The notes under the pieces were generated by a model. It ran no database searches. It saw only the letters and a program-made list of their open reading frames with translations, and was not told the origin of the DNA. Below, piece by piece: positions 17,511-26,122 of a DNA stretch of 64,000 nt; position 1 is the first letter of the stretch; every line of letters begins with the position of its first letter. Both the position numbers and the translations under genes were made by a program. This DNA comes from GCA-002050365 sp038235165 (GTDB taxonomy: Bacteria; Acidobacteriota; Blastocatellia; Pyrinomonadales; Pyrinomonadaceae): the NCBI GenBank assembly GCA_038235165.1, contig JBBSUG010000001.1:186001-250000 (forward strand), read 5' to 3'.

Positions 17511-20291
17511 CTATTGAATAGCTTTAGCTTTTGATTTGGCAAAATCACCAGCCTTGATGATCGTGATGTTGTCCGGCGTGATGTATTTTTTCATTGCCGC
17601 ATTGATTTGTGCGGGCGTTAAGTTTTTGATTTGTTCCTCAAACGCCGCGTCGAAGGCAATTGTGCGATTTAAAAACAGATAATTATTTAATCTGCCTGCC
17701 AATTCACGGTCTTGAGCGCGTGAAAGTTGTTGCGACTGCAAATAACCGCTTTTCGCCGCTTCGACTTCCTCCGCCGTAAAACCTTCGGTCGTCGCTTTTT
17801 TAATTTCGTCTTTGAAAGCCGCTTCGAGTTTGTCGGCGTTTTCCGGCGCGTAAATCGCGTTAGCACCAAACGAACCTAATTCATCGAGCGGGCTTGCGCT
17901 GAATCTTGAACCGACACCGTAACTCAAACCTTCTTTCTGACGAATTCTGGTTGCCAGACGCGAATTCAAAAATCCGCCGCCGAGCATATAATTACCGAGT
18001 GCGAGCGCGGCGTAATCTGGATTATCGTCGCGGAGTTTCACGTTCAAACGAGCGTAAAAAACTGCATTCGCTTTGTCCGGCGTTTCGAACGATTTGTTGA
18101 CCGGCGCAATCGCGCGATATTCGCCTTTGATGCGCGTGTATGGATTCGGACTTTTCCAATCGGCGAAAAGGTCTTTGGTCAAAGCCGAAATTTGTGTCGC
18201 GTCAAAATCGCCGACGACGGTTAATTGTCCGCTAGACGCGCCGTAAAAATCTTTGTAAAACTTTTTCACGTCGTCTAAAGTAACGGCTTTAATTTCGGCA
18301 ATATCTTCGTCAATCGTTCCCGAATAATTCGGGTGTCCTTTCGGATAAATATTAAAAACTCGACTCAATTCCGTGGAAGCAACAAATCCCGGCTCGCTTT
18401 TTTGACTTTCGATGCCTGTTAATGTTTCTTGTTTAAGCTGATCAAATTCGTTTTCGGGAAATGACGGTTCGTGCAAAATTTCGCTGACCAGACGCATTAC
18501 CGCCGGAAGATTTTCGCGCGTCGTTTCAATGGAAGCAAACGCGCTGGTTGTGCTGCCGGCAACAAAAGCCCGCGCTTTGAGTTTGTCGAATTCGTCTTGA
18601 ATCTGCTGGCGCGTGTGTTTCGCCGTGCCGCGCATCAAAAGCTGTCCGGCAAATTGCGCCGCCGCTGAACGATTCATCAAAGATTTTTCATCGCCGAAAC
18701 GCAAAGTTAAATTTGCAATCACCGATTCGCCGCGATTTTTCTTCGGCAACAGTGCGACATCCAAACCGCCGATTTTCATTCGTTTGACGCGCGATTCGAT
18801 GTTTGAAGGCGACGGATCGAAAACTTCACCGGCGGCAACTGCCGCATCGCCTTTGTAACCGTTGAGCATCGCCGCAAGCTGTGTGTCGGAAACCATCGGA
18901 ATCTCGGCACGGTCGGGTTTTTCCGTCGGAGCAAATATGCCGACTGTGCGATTTGAAGGTTTCAAATAAGCGGAAGCAACGCGCTGAACATCGGCAGGTG
19001 TTACGTTGCGAACGCGGTCACGATACAGAAAATACAACCGCCAATCACCTTGCGCGATATATTCGCTCATTGACAAACCCACGCGGTCCGATGAATTGAG
19101 CGTCAATTCGATATTTTTCAAAATCCCGGTTTTCGCGCGGTCAACTTCTTCCTTGGTTGGCGGAGCGGCGGCGAGGTTTTCGAGCGTATTCGTCAAAATT
19201 CCGCGCGCTTCTTCCAGCGAATTTTCCTTGCGAACTTCCGCACCGAAAATGCCAAAACCCGGTTCTTTCAGTTCAAAATTGAAGCCGAAAACCGAACTCG
19301 CTTTTTTCGGTTCGACGAGTGCTTTATAAAGTCTGCCGGAAGGCGCGTCGCTCAAAACCTGAGATAAAATGTCAACGGCGGCATAATCCGCGCTTGCACC
19401 CGGCGGAATATGATAACCGGCGAGGACAAACTGTGTGTCGCCCGTGCGCCGCACCGTCACCTGCCGTTCGCCGTCCTGCGTCGGTTCAACCGTGTAATTC
19501 TGCGGCAAAGTCCTTTCCGGTTTCGCAATCGCGCCGAATTTATCTTTGATAATCTGAAGCGTTTTCGCTTCGTCAAACTTTCCGGCGACGGTCAAAACCG
19601 CGTTGTCCGGCTGATAATATTTTTTATAAAACGCTTGCAGGCGGTCAATCGGCACATTTTCGATGTCGGAACGCGCACCGATCACCGTGTTGCCGTAATT
19701 GTGCCATTGATAAGCAGTTGCCAGCATTTTGTCGAGCAAAACTCTGGTCGGATTGTTTTCGCCCGATTCAAACTCATTGCGAACGACGGAAAATTCACTG
19801 TCCAAATCTTTTTTGGCGATGTAGGAGTTAACCATTCGGTCGGCTTCCAAATCTAACGCCCAATTGAGATTTTCGTCGCTCGATGAAAATGTTTCAAAGT
19901 AATTCGTGCGGTCAAACGAAGTCGAACCGTTCGGACGCGCACCGTGCGAAGTCAGTTCCGCCGGAATATTCGGGTGTTTCGGCGTGCCTTTAAAAACGAG
20001 ATGTTCGAGCAGATGCGCCATTCCGGTTTCGCCATAGTTTTCGTGGCGCGAACCGACGAGATACGTCATATTAACGGTCGCCGTCTGTTTAGTCGGGTCG
20101 GGAAAAAGCAGAACCTTCAAACCGTTTGCCAAACGATATTCGGTGATGCCTTCAACCGATGTAACTTTTTGAATGCCGTCCGGCATTTTGGCAGTTTGCG
20201 CCAAAACGCTCATCGGAGCGGTCAAAAGAGCCGCGAGCAGCAGGGTTAGGGTCAAAAAATTGATGTATTTGACTGTGCGATTACGATTCAT
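17511..20291 (-). CDS. Secreted two-domain M16 (insulinase-type) zinc peptidase
   Basis: A 926-residue exported peptidase with a signal peptide at residues 1-31 (ending SVLAQ). The N-terminal half holds the inverted zinc motif HLLEH followed by the downstream Glu region NLNWALDLEADRM, and is expected to be active. The C-terminal half is a second M16 module in which the corresponding residues read QFAGQ, so it lacks the metal site and probably shapes the chamber, as usual in fused pairs. The start ATG follows a good GAGGTGA site. Monocistronic and convergent with the his operon. Confidence 0.92.
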   Translation of the reverse strand: MNRNRTVKYINFLTLTLLLAALLTAPMSVLAQTAKMPDGIQKVTSVEGITEYRLANGLKVLLFPDPTKQTATVNMTYLVGSRHENYGETGMAHLLEHLVFKGTPKHPNIPAELTSHGARPNGSTSFDRTNYFETFSSSDENLNWALDLEADRMVNSYIAKKDLDSEFSVVRNEFESGENNPTRVLLDKMLATAYQWHNYGNTVIGARSDIENVPIDRLQAFYKKYYQPDNAVLTVAGKFDEAKTLQIIKDKFGAIAKPERTLPQNYTVEPTQDGERQVTVRRTGDTQFVLAGYHIPPGASADYAAVDILSQVLSDAPSGRLYKALVEPKKASSVFGFNFELKEPGFGIFGAEVRKENSLEEARGILTNTLENLAAAPPTKEEVDRAKTGILKNIELTLNSSDRVGLSMSEYIAQGDWRLYFLYRDRVRNVTPADVQRVASAYLKPSNRTVGIFAPTEKPDRAEIPMVSDTQLAAMLNGYKGDAAVAAGEVFDPSPSNIESRVKRMKIGGLDVALLPKKNRGESVIANLTLRFGDEKSLMNRSAAAQFAGQLLMRGTAKHTRQQIQDEFDKLKARAFVAGSTTSAFASIETTRENLPAVMRLVSEILHEPSFPENEFDQLKQETLTGIESQKSEPGFVASTELSRVFNIYPKGHPNYSGTIDEDIAEIKAVTLDDVKKFYKDFYGASSGQLTVVGDFDATQISALTKDLFADWKSPNPYTRIKGEYRAIAPVNKSFETPDKANAVFYARLNVKLRDDNPDYAALALGNYMLGGGFLNSRLATRIRQKEGLSYGVGSRFSASPLDELGSFGANAIYAPENADKLEAAFKDEIKKATTEGFTAEEVEAAKSGYLQSQQLSRAQDRELAGRLNNYLFLNRTIAFDAAFEEQIKNLTPAQINAAMKKYITPDNITIIKAGDFAKSKAKAIQ

Positions 20292-20486
20292 TTATTCACC
20301 TCTTAAAAATATGTTGATTGTTGGATTCAGCTTTCTGTTTACGCACGAGTTCGTCATAATTTCAGTGCTTTAGACGAGACAAATCGGGCGCAAACCGAAA
20401 AACGGACTGACAGTTTGCACAAATCATAGCAGATAAATAAATTTTACGGAAAGGAAATCGAATCGGATCGGAAATAAGATGAAAAC

Positions 20487-20584
20487 GAGAAATTATTCAC
20501 TCTCTATTGGTCACTGTTTGCTATTCACCATTTCTTCGTGAAATAGTGAACAGCAAACAGTGACCAGCGAATAATTGCAGTTCT
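20487..20584. repeat. Long interrupted palindrome with 7-bp periodicity
   Basis: The arms run from GAGAAATTATTC at 20487 inward to about 20533, and from about 20537 outward to TTCTC at 20584. They pair over most of their length around a tiny loop, including a perfect GGTCACTGTTTGCT core. Each arm is made of imperfect heptamers related to TTCACTA. It lies between two genes on the minus strand. Confidence 0.8.
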
Positions 20585-20616
20585 CGCCGCCACATTTTAC
20601 TTATTTTCGGTAATCT

Positions 20617-23139
20617 TTAATTTATGGCGGACGAAATAATGTGGCTTTCGTCCAGTTCGAGGACGTAATTGTCTTCGACAAAATGTGCGTTCGGTGCCGG
20701 TTTAATCGGTTGTGCAGTTGGGCTGCGCCGCTGTTTGCGGAGTGCTTTCGACACATACATCGCTTTGTCGGCGGCGATCACAATTTGGTCGAGCGAGTTG
20801 CCGTTGTGCGGAAAACAGGCTGCGCCCAAACTAACGCCGACCCGCGCAAATTTGCCGTCGCCGACAGGCAACGTAAAATCGGCGACGGCTCTTTCCATTC
20901 GCTGACATAATTCGCTGATTCCTTCTTTGTCGGTGTCCGGCACGATGGCGACGAATTCATCACCGGCATAACGCGCCAGAAAATCGTAATCACGAAGCTG
21001 TCCGCGCATCACTTTTCCGACTTCTCTGAGCAGTGCGTCGCCGACTTTGTGACCGAAGTTATCATTGATCGCTTTGAAACCGTCGAGATCAAGCATCAAA
21101 AGCTGAAATGTGCCGCCGCCGCGCCCTGCCCGTCCGGCTTCTTTTTCAAAATGAATCTGCAAACTTCGCGCGTTCGGCAGGGAAGTCATCGGGTCGGTTA
21201 AAGCTCTGGTCTCGGATTCGGCGTGCTTCAATGCCGTCGAGATTGCGTCGGAGGCGATGCGTGAAACCGTTTCGAGAAGGCGCATATCTTCGTCTTCATA
21301 ATTTTCCATCACGGACGAATAAAGCGAAACCGCGCCGATTAATTTTTCTTCCGAAACTAAAGGCAGCGAAGCCATCGCCGTATATTCTTCGACGAGTTCG
21401 AGTTGGTGAAACGAAAAATCGAGTCCCGGTTCGACTTTGTGAAGCGGCTGCCGTTTTTTCAACACGAAGCCGGTTGCGCCTTCGCCGACTTTGACCCGTT
21501 TATTTTTGAGTGCCAAACTGTTGTCGCCCTTCGTGAAAGCGGCTTTGGCAAAATCGCTGTTTTCTTCCGAGAGATAAATAACACAAGTATTGAACGGAAC
21601 GAACTCGCCGATTTTTTCGACGAATAAAGAAAGCGTGTCGTGCAGATTCAGCGATGAACTAAAAACTTTCGCCAGTTCATACAGCGAGAAAACTTCGCGG
21701 TTGGCACTCTTGATTTGCTCGACGTAACCTTGTTCTGTTTTTTCGCTTCGGTATTTACCCGTTTCGGATTTTTTCTGCTCGTCGAATTGGTATGAAAGTC
21801 CCTGAGCATTAATTTTCGCTTCAAAATGACGCAGATTTCGCAGAAATAGATCAACAATCTTCGGATCAAAATGAGTGCCGACCTCACTCAGAAGAAATCG
21901 GCGGGCATCATCACGCGACACTGCCGGACGATACGGACGTGCGCCGCGCAAAGTGTCAAAAGCGTCGGCAACAGCCAAAACTCTCGCTGTCAGCGGAATA
22001 TTGTTCCCCTTCAATCCTTCGGGATACCCGCTGCCGTCATACATCTCGTGATGGTGTTTGATCGTCGGAAGCACCGGATACGGAAAATCTATGTTTTCGA
22101 GAATTGACGCGCCGACGGATGAATGAATTTTTATTTTCTCCATTTCGGCGGCGGTCAGTCTGTCGGGTTTACTCAAAATATGGTCGGGAACGGCGAGTTT
22201 TCCAATGTCGTGCAGCAGTGCGCCGGCGTTTAGTGCCTGAAGATCGGATTCGCATAAACCCATAATTTCGCCGATTCCGACGGCGTAAATTTGAGTTCGT
22301 TTAACGTGACCGATGCCGACTTGATCGCGTGCGTCAATGGCGGTAGCGAGAGCTTCGACCGTCGCCAGATGAATGCGGCTGGATTCGCGGATTTCCCTGG
22401 TTTTCTGTGCCAGCCGGCGCAGATGTATTTTGTATGCCAAATGAGCGACGACGACCATCGGTAAAATAAATAATCCGAATCCGATGCCGAATGACAGAAA
22501 AGTATAATGAGTTGACAGTGCGGCAATCGCGCCGAGCAGATACACGCCTGCCGTCCAGCCGCTGTTCTTTTTCCAAAGTTCGGTGAACAGATAACGCTCG
22601 GTAATCGCCAGATAAATTGAAGTCAGCGAAGTGAATATAGATAAATGAGTCAACCACATCAAACCGGCGGCAGCGAGCATTGCCGCTAAATCAACGGGAT
22701 TTTCGGCGAGAGCATTTTCCGTAAAGCCCGTCGAATAGTAAAGGACCGTATAGAAGACGAAAGCCGCCGCGAAAGCTGCAAAAACATTAACGGATGCGTT
22801 GAAAAGCCAGTGAACCGGAGATTTTTTGGCTAATTCAAATTTTGTCAGTGAAAAACAGGCGGCGAGCAGCACCGCACCCGGAATCCCGAGCCACATCGCC
22901 CCCCAAAAAACGACCAGTTCATTGGCGGTGATGATAGTTTGAGTTTGTGAAATTTTGGTTTTGTAACCGTTGATAAGCGATGCGACGACCAACGAGCCGC
23001 CCAGCAACGCAAATTGCACCAGAGAAAATTCTATTGTTTTGAAAATTGAAAAACCGAGCGTCAGCAGACATAAGATCAGCATCACGCTCCAATAAATTTT
23101 TGTCTGCAAATTGTAAACCGAGAGGTCAAATTTTTTCAT
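20617..23139 (-). CDS. Membrane-bound cyclic-di-GMP turnover protein: HD-GYP, GAF and GGDEF domains
   Basis: The 840-residue protein starts with about seven membrane helices (15-240). An HD-GYP phosphodiesterase domain follows with an intact signature (HDIGK from 310, HHHE from 362, GSGYP at 369-373), then a GAF sensor (about 490-640) and a C-terminal GGDEF cyclase domain. The active site reads AGDEF (725-729), a variant compatible with activity, and an inhibitory-site RxxD (RDYD, 716-719) stands five residues before it. Both synthesis and breakdown of c-di-GMP are therefore possible. Two PilZ proteins at 37.6 and 49.8 kb are potential effectors. Confidence 0.92.
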   Translation of the reverse strand: MKKFDLSVYNLQTKIYWSVMLILCLLTLGFSIFKTIEFSLVQFALLGGSLVVASLINGYKTKISQTQTIITANELVVFWGAMWLGIPGAVLLAACFSLTKFELAKKSPVHWLFNASVNVFAAFAAAFVFYTVLYYSTGFTENALAENPVDLAAMLAAAGLMWLTHLSIFTSLTSIYLAITERYLFTELWKKNSGWTAGVYLLGAIAALSTHYTFLSFGIGFGLFILPMVVVAHLAYKIHLRRLAQKTREIRESSRIHLATVEALATAIDARDQVGIGHVKRTQIYAVGIGEIMGLCESDLQALNAGALLHDIGKLAVPDHILSKPDRLTAAEMEKIKIHSSVGASILENIDFPYPVLPTIKHHHEMYDGSGYPEGLKGNNIPLTARVLAVADAFDTLRGARPYRPAVSRDDARRFLLSEVGTHFDPKIVDLFLRNLRHFEAKINAQGLSYQFDEQKKSETGKYRSEKTEQGYVEQIKSANREVFSLYELAKVFSSSLNLHDTLSLFVEKIGEFVPFNTCVIYLSEENSDFAKAAFTKGDNSLALKNKRVKVGEGATGFVLKKRQPLHKVEPGLDFSFHQLELVEEYTAMASLPLVSEEKLIGAVSLYSSVMENYEDEDMRLLETVSRIASDAISTALKHAESETRALTDPMTSLPNARSLQIHFEKEAGRAGRGGGTFQLLMLDLDGFKAINDNFGHKVGDALLREVGKVMRGQLRDYDFLARYAGDEFVAIVPDTDKEGISELCQRMERAVADFTLPVGDGKFARVGVSLGAACFPHNGNSLDQIVIAADKAMYVSKALRKQRRSPTAQPIKPAPNAHFVEDNYVLELDESHIISSAIN

Positions 23140-23545
23140 CGCTGTAATTTAGAGGCAGTGCAGCATTTTTGCTGCTGATGTGAGAGCATCAGTGTTTCGA
23201 TAAATCCAACATTTAGTTTTTAATGACTCAAAGAAGTCACTGGAACTCATTCAACTGTTGTGCCAAAACATTTCAAATTAAAAAACAGCGATTATCAAAC
23301 CATAATCGCTTTTTCAAAGAAGATATATTGACAAATCGGTCAAATTGACTCGTCAAAATGACACATTATAGTCAAATTGAATTGGTTGTGGGTTATAATA
23401 AAATTTTTGAGACAACTGTTGAGTCGGATAAAAGTTTCAAATATGAACAGTCATTTCAAGACCGGACTTTTACCAAACGGGCTTGGCAAAAAGACTGTCG
23501 TTGTAAATCATCGGTTGTAGTTTGATTGCGGGCGAATTATTGAGA
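23140..23545. other. Divergent intergenic region with an operator-like GTCAA/TTGAC array
   Basis: No gene is seen. The left part (23140-23320) is featureless AT-rich sequence. Between 23328 and 23381 there are repeated GTCAA and TTGAC half-sites around a promoter-like sequence, described separately. Confidence 0.5.
23339..23381 (+). promoter_or_regulatory. Promoter with three GTCAA-N-TTGAC-like sites
   Basis: TTGACT (23345-23350) and TATAGT (23367-23372) with a 16-bp spacer form a candidate promoter. Overlapping it are GTCAAATTGAC (23339-23349, perfect 5-1-5 palindrome), GTCAAAATGAC (23352-23362) and GTCAAATTGAA (23371-23381). This arrangement suggests binding of a dimeric regulator; which one is unknown. 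Confidence 0.45.
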
Positions 23546-24610
23546 ATGAAACATAAAAGCGCATTTAACCGACAAAACAGAAGTAACAGATTGAATGTTG
23601 AGAAATGGGTATTTCTTTGTTTCCTAATATTTTACGGGCGCATTTTATTTTTATCGCCGTTCATTTTGTGCTGCTCGGCGGTGATCTTGGGAAACCTTTG
23701 TCTCGTTTCTTCCGCTTACGGGCAAACTTCCAACGACGTAGTTCGCGTTGAAACCAATCTGATTCCGTTCGAGGTGACGGTGACGGATAAAAACAATAAT
23801 CCGGTGCGCGGACTTCAGGCGAGTGATTTTAAGATTTTTGAAGACGGGGTGCAGCGTCCGGTCGAATTTTTCGACCCGATCAAAAAAAGTGATGAAGGTC
23901 GCCCGCTTTCGATAGTTTTCGCGCTCGACGTTTCGGGCAGCGTGACACCAGAAGAAGTCGTACGGATTCACGCGGCATTACAAAACTTTGTCAAACGACT
24001 TGCCGACTATAATTCTTATTTTGCCGTGATGACGTTCGGAATGCAGGTTAAAACGATTCAGTCGTTCACGAACCGCCCGGACAAACTGGAAAAATCCATT
24101 GACAAACTGCTGCGCGAACAGGACGGACTTTCGACTCACGCTTACGATGCGGTTGACGATGCGATTCGGTTGCTGAAGAAAAAATCACCGTCGGTGGTCA
24201 ATCAAAAAATCCCGAAACGCGCCGTTATTTTAATCACGGACGGTTTCCCGGTCGGCGATACCGTTTCGCCGAAAACCGTCATTGAGCGCGCCAACGAAGC
24301 GGAAACGACCGTTTATTCAGTTTTACTGCCGTCATTTTCGCGGCTGCAAATGGACAAAAAACCGCTGCTGACTCCGCTCGAAGCCACCGGACTGCTTGAG
24401 AAAACCGGCGGACGCGCTTTTTACGCGACCCAAAAGAGCTTTGAACCGCTCTTTAAATCACTGGCAGAAGAAATAACCTCGTCTTACGTTCTGGCATTCT
24501 ATCCGAAAGACGAAAACCGCCGCGACGGAAAACTTCACCAGGTTCGCATCGAAGTTCCGAAAGGTCTTCAGGTAAAACAAAATCGGTCGGACTATCAACT
24601 CAAGCAGTAA
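23546..24610 (+). CDS. VWFA domain protein of the acidobacterial type
   Basis: A 354-residue exported protein: an N-terminal membrane/signal segment (about 25-55), a short beta domain beginning VRVETNLIPFEVTVTDKNN, then a von Willebrand A domain with the metal-site motif DVSGSVT and later TDGFPVGD. Proteins of this layout are abundant in Acidobacteriota, where they are listed as VWFA-related proteins of unknown role. The ATG at 23546 is chosen over an in-frame TTG at 23522. No partner gene adjoins it. Confidence 0.88.
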   Translation: MKHKSAFNRQNRSNRLNVEKWVFLCFLIFYGRILFLSPFILCCSAVILGNLCLVSSAYGQTSNDVVRVETNLIPFEVTVTDKNNNPVRGLQASDFKIFEDGVQRPVEFFDPIKKSDEGRPLSIVFALDVSGSVTPEEVVRIHAALQNFVKRLADYNSYFAVMTFGMQVKTIQSFTNRPDKLEKSIDKLLREQDGLSTHAYDAVDDAIRLLKKKSPSVVNQKIPKRAVILITDGFPVGDTVSPKTVIERANEAETTVYSVLLPSFSRLQMDKKPLLTPLEATGLLEKTGGRAFYATQKSFEPLFKSLAEEITSSYVLAFYPKDENRRDGKLHQVRIEVPKGLQVKQNRSDYQLKQ

Positions 24611-24716
24611 ATTTTGCAGACCGTTAATCGTCAATTAAAAGAAAAGAACTTTGACTATGATGAACATCGCAAATTGTGAATCTTTCTTTTCAGAGACGAT
24701 TGGCGACAAAGAGTTG

Positions 24717-24908
24717 TTACTCGAAGCCTTCCTCGTCATCTCCAAAATCGTCCGTATCGTCTTCTGAGTACATATCGAGTTCAATCGGGTCGAGACCGAC
24801 GATTTCCAATTGCGTTCCGCATTCGTCGCAGGTGATAATATCGCCCTGTTCTGAGTCGGCATCTACAAAAACGTCTTCGCTGCATTCGGGACAAGCTGTT
24901 GTTGGCAT
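24717..24908 (-). CDS. LysW-like small zinc-ribbon carrier protein
   Basis: Only 63 residues: a zinc ribbon with two CPEC/CDEC-type knuckles (Cys 6, 9, 27, 30), the family segment LEIVGLDPIEL, and a very acidic tail ending in Glu. This is the design of LysW/ArgW, the carrier whose C-terminal Glu holds the substrate during lysine or arginine synthesis in Thermus and archaea. The classical EDWGE ending is replaced by EEGFE. None of the LysX/Y/Z/J/K partners is nearby, so a different use is possible. A GGAG site precedes the ATG. Confidence 0.7.
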   Translation of the reverse strand: MPTTACPECSEDVFVDADSEQGDIITCDECGTQLEIVGLDPIELDMYSEDDTDDFGDDEEGFE

Positions 24909-25116
24909 TTTAAGGTTTCTCCAAAAATTTGTTTAATTTTTATTGCAATTCACTCAAAAATCAAGTGATAATTTATTATGTTTTTCAATTTAGCTTTTCG
25001 AGACACTTTTGACAAGAGTCTGCTTTAATAAAATTTATCAAATTTATCTTGTTCTCGATCAGCAATAATTAAATATTATTGACAAATTTTCCAAATTTCA
25101 AATCTAAATTTCAAAA

Positions 25117-26046
25117 ATGCGATTTCCTTTCAAAGTATCTGAAAACAAAGATTTTGATGCCGTCGGTTTCGGGACGAACGCGGTTGATTACTTAATTGTC
25201 GTGCCGGAATACCCGGAATTTAATTCAAAAATCGAACTCGAAAATTACACGCAGCTTGCCGGCGGCGAAATCGCTTCGACGATGGTCGGGTTGCAGCGGC
25301 TGGGTTTGAAAACGATGTATGTCGGGAGTTTCGGCGCGGATCAAGCCGGAGATTTCGGGCTGCAAACGCTGAATGACGAAGGTGTCAATGTTGATTTCGC
25401 CGTTCAGATCGAAGGCGCACAAACGCAAATTGCCTTTATAATTATTGATGAACGAAGCGGCGAGAGAACCGTCATCTGGAAGCGCGATGCAAAATTGGCA
25501 TTTGCGCCGGAAAATGTTCCGCTGGAAATTTTGAAACACACGAAAATTTTTCACGCCACGCCGCACGACGCTTACGCCTGCGCGAAAATGGCGCGGGAAG
25601 CAAAGAAGAACGGCGCGATTGTCTCGATTGATATTGACAATGTTTTCGACGGTTTGCCGGAGATGCTGCCGCTGATTGATATTTTTATCTCGTCCGCCGA
25701 ATTTCCCGAACGATTAGTCGGCATCAATGCCCGAAAAGAATCACTGCGCGAAATACGTTCGCGTTTCGGCTGTCCGATTGTCGGGATGACGCTCGGCGAG
25801 AGCGGGTCGCTGATTTTGTGCGACGGACAGTTTATCGAAACAAAAGGTTACGCCGTGCCGAACGGGTGTAAAGATACGACCGGGGCGGGAGATGCCTTTC
25901 GCGTCGGGTTTTTGTACGGTTTGCTGACGGGCGAAACGGTTGAAAACGCGGCGAAAATGGCAAATGCCGTCGCTGCTCTGAAATGCCGCGCCATTGGTGC
26001 GCGAACGGCACTGCCGAATAATAGAGAACTTTTCGATTTGATGTAA
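25117..26046 (+). CDS. PfkB-family carbohydrate/nucleoside kinase
   Basis: A 309-residue ribokinase-fold enzyme. The first PfkB signature region is around GGEIASTMVGLQRLG (about 48-62). The second, DTTGAGDAFRVGFLYG (about 252-267), holds the anion hole and the catalytic Asp. The sugar or nucleoside substrate cannot be read from the sequence. An AAATTT-rich run of approximate 7-bp units stands directly before the ATG, and two ATTCCAA-type heptamers (reverse strand) follow the stop. Confidence 0.85.
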   Translation: MRFPFKVSENKDFDAVGFGTNAVDYLIVVPEYPEFNSKIELENYTQLAGGEIASTMVGLQRLGLKTMYVGSFGADQAGDFGLQTLNDEGVNVDFAVQIEGAQTQIAFIIIDERSGERTVIWKRDAKLAFAPENVPLEILKHTKIFHATPHDAYACAKMAREAKKNGAIVSIDIDNVFDGLPEMLPLIDIFISSAEFPERLVGINARKESLREIRSRFGCPIVGMTLGESGSLILCDGQFIETKGYAVPNGCKDTTGAGDAFRVGFLYGLLTGETVENAAKMANAVAALKCRAIGARTALPNNRELFDLM

Positions 26047-26060
26047 AATTTGGAATTTGG
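26047..26060. repeat. Two-copy ATTCCAA-type heptamer after pfkB-family gene
   Basis: Two exact AATTTGG units (TTCCAAA-type on the other strand) begin at the stop codon of the kinase. The same word family forms four-copy arrays in pabB and speD. Two copies alone are weak evidence. Confidence 0.45.
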
Positions 26061-26122
26061 AAAAGCCAACGAATCAAGGTTTTCAGACATCATAACCGGC
26101 ACAAGTTTTAACAAAATACTAA

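Noticed and set aside
20617..23139. GGDEF domain judged inactive because of AGDEF
   Set aside because: Ala in the first position is accepted in active cyclases, and the inhibitory RxxD site is kept, so inactivity is not supported.
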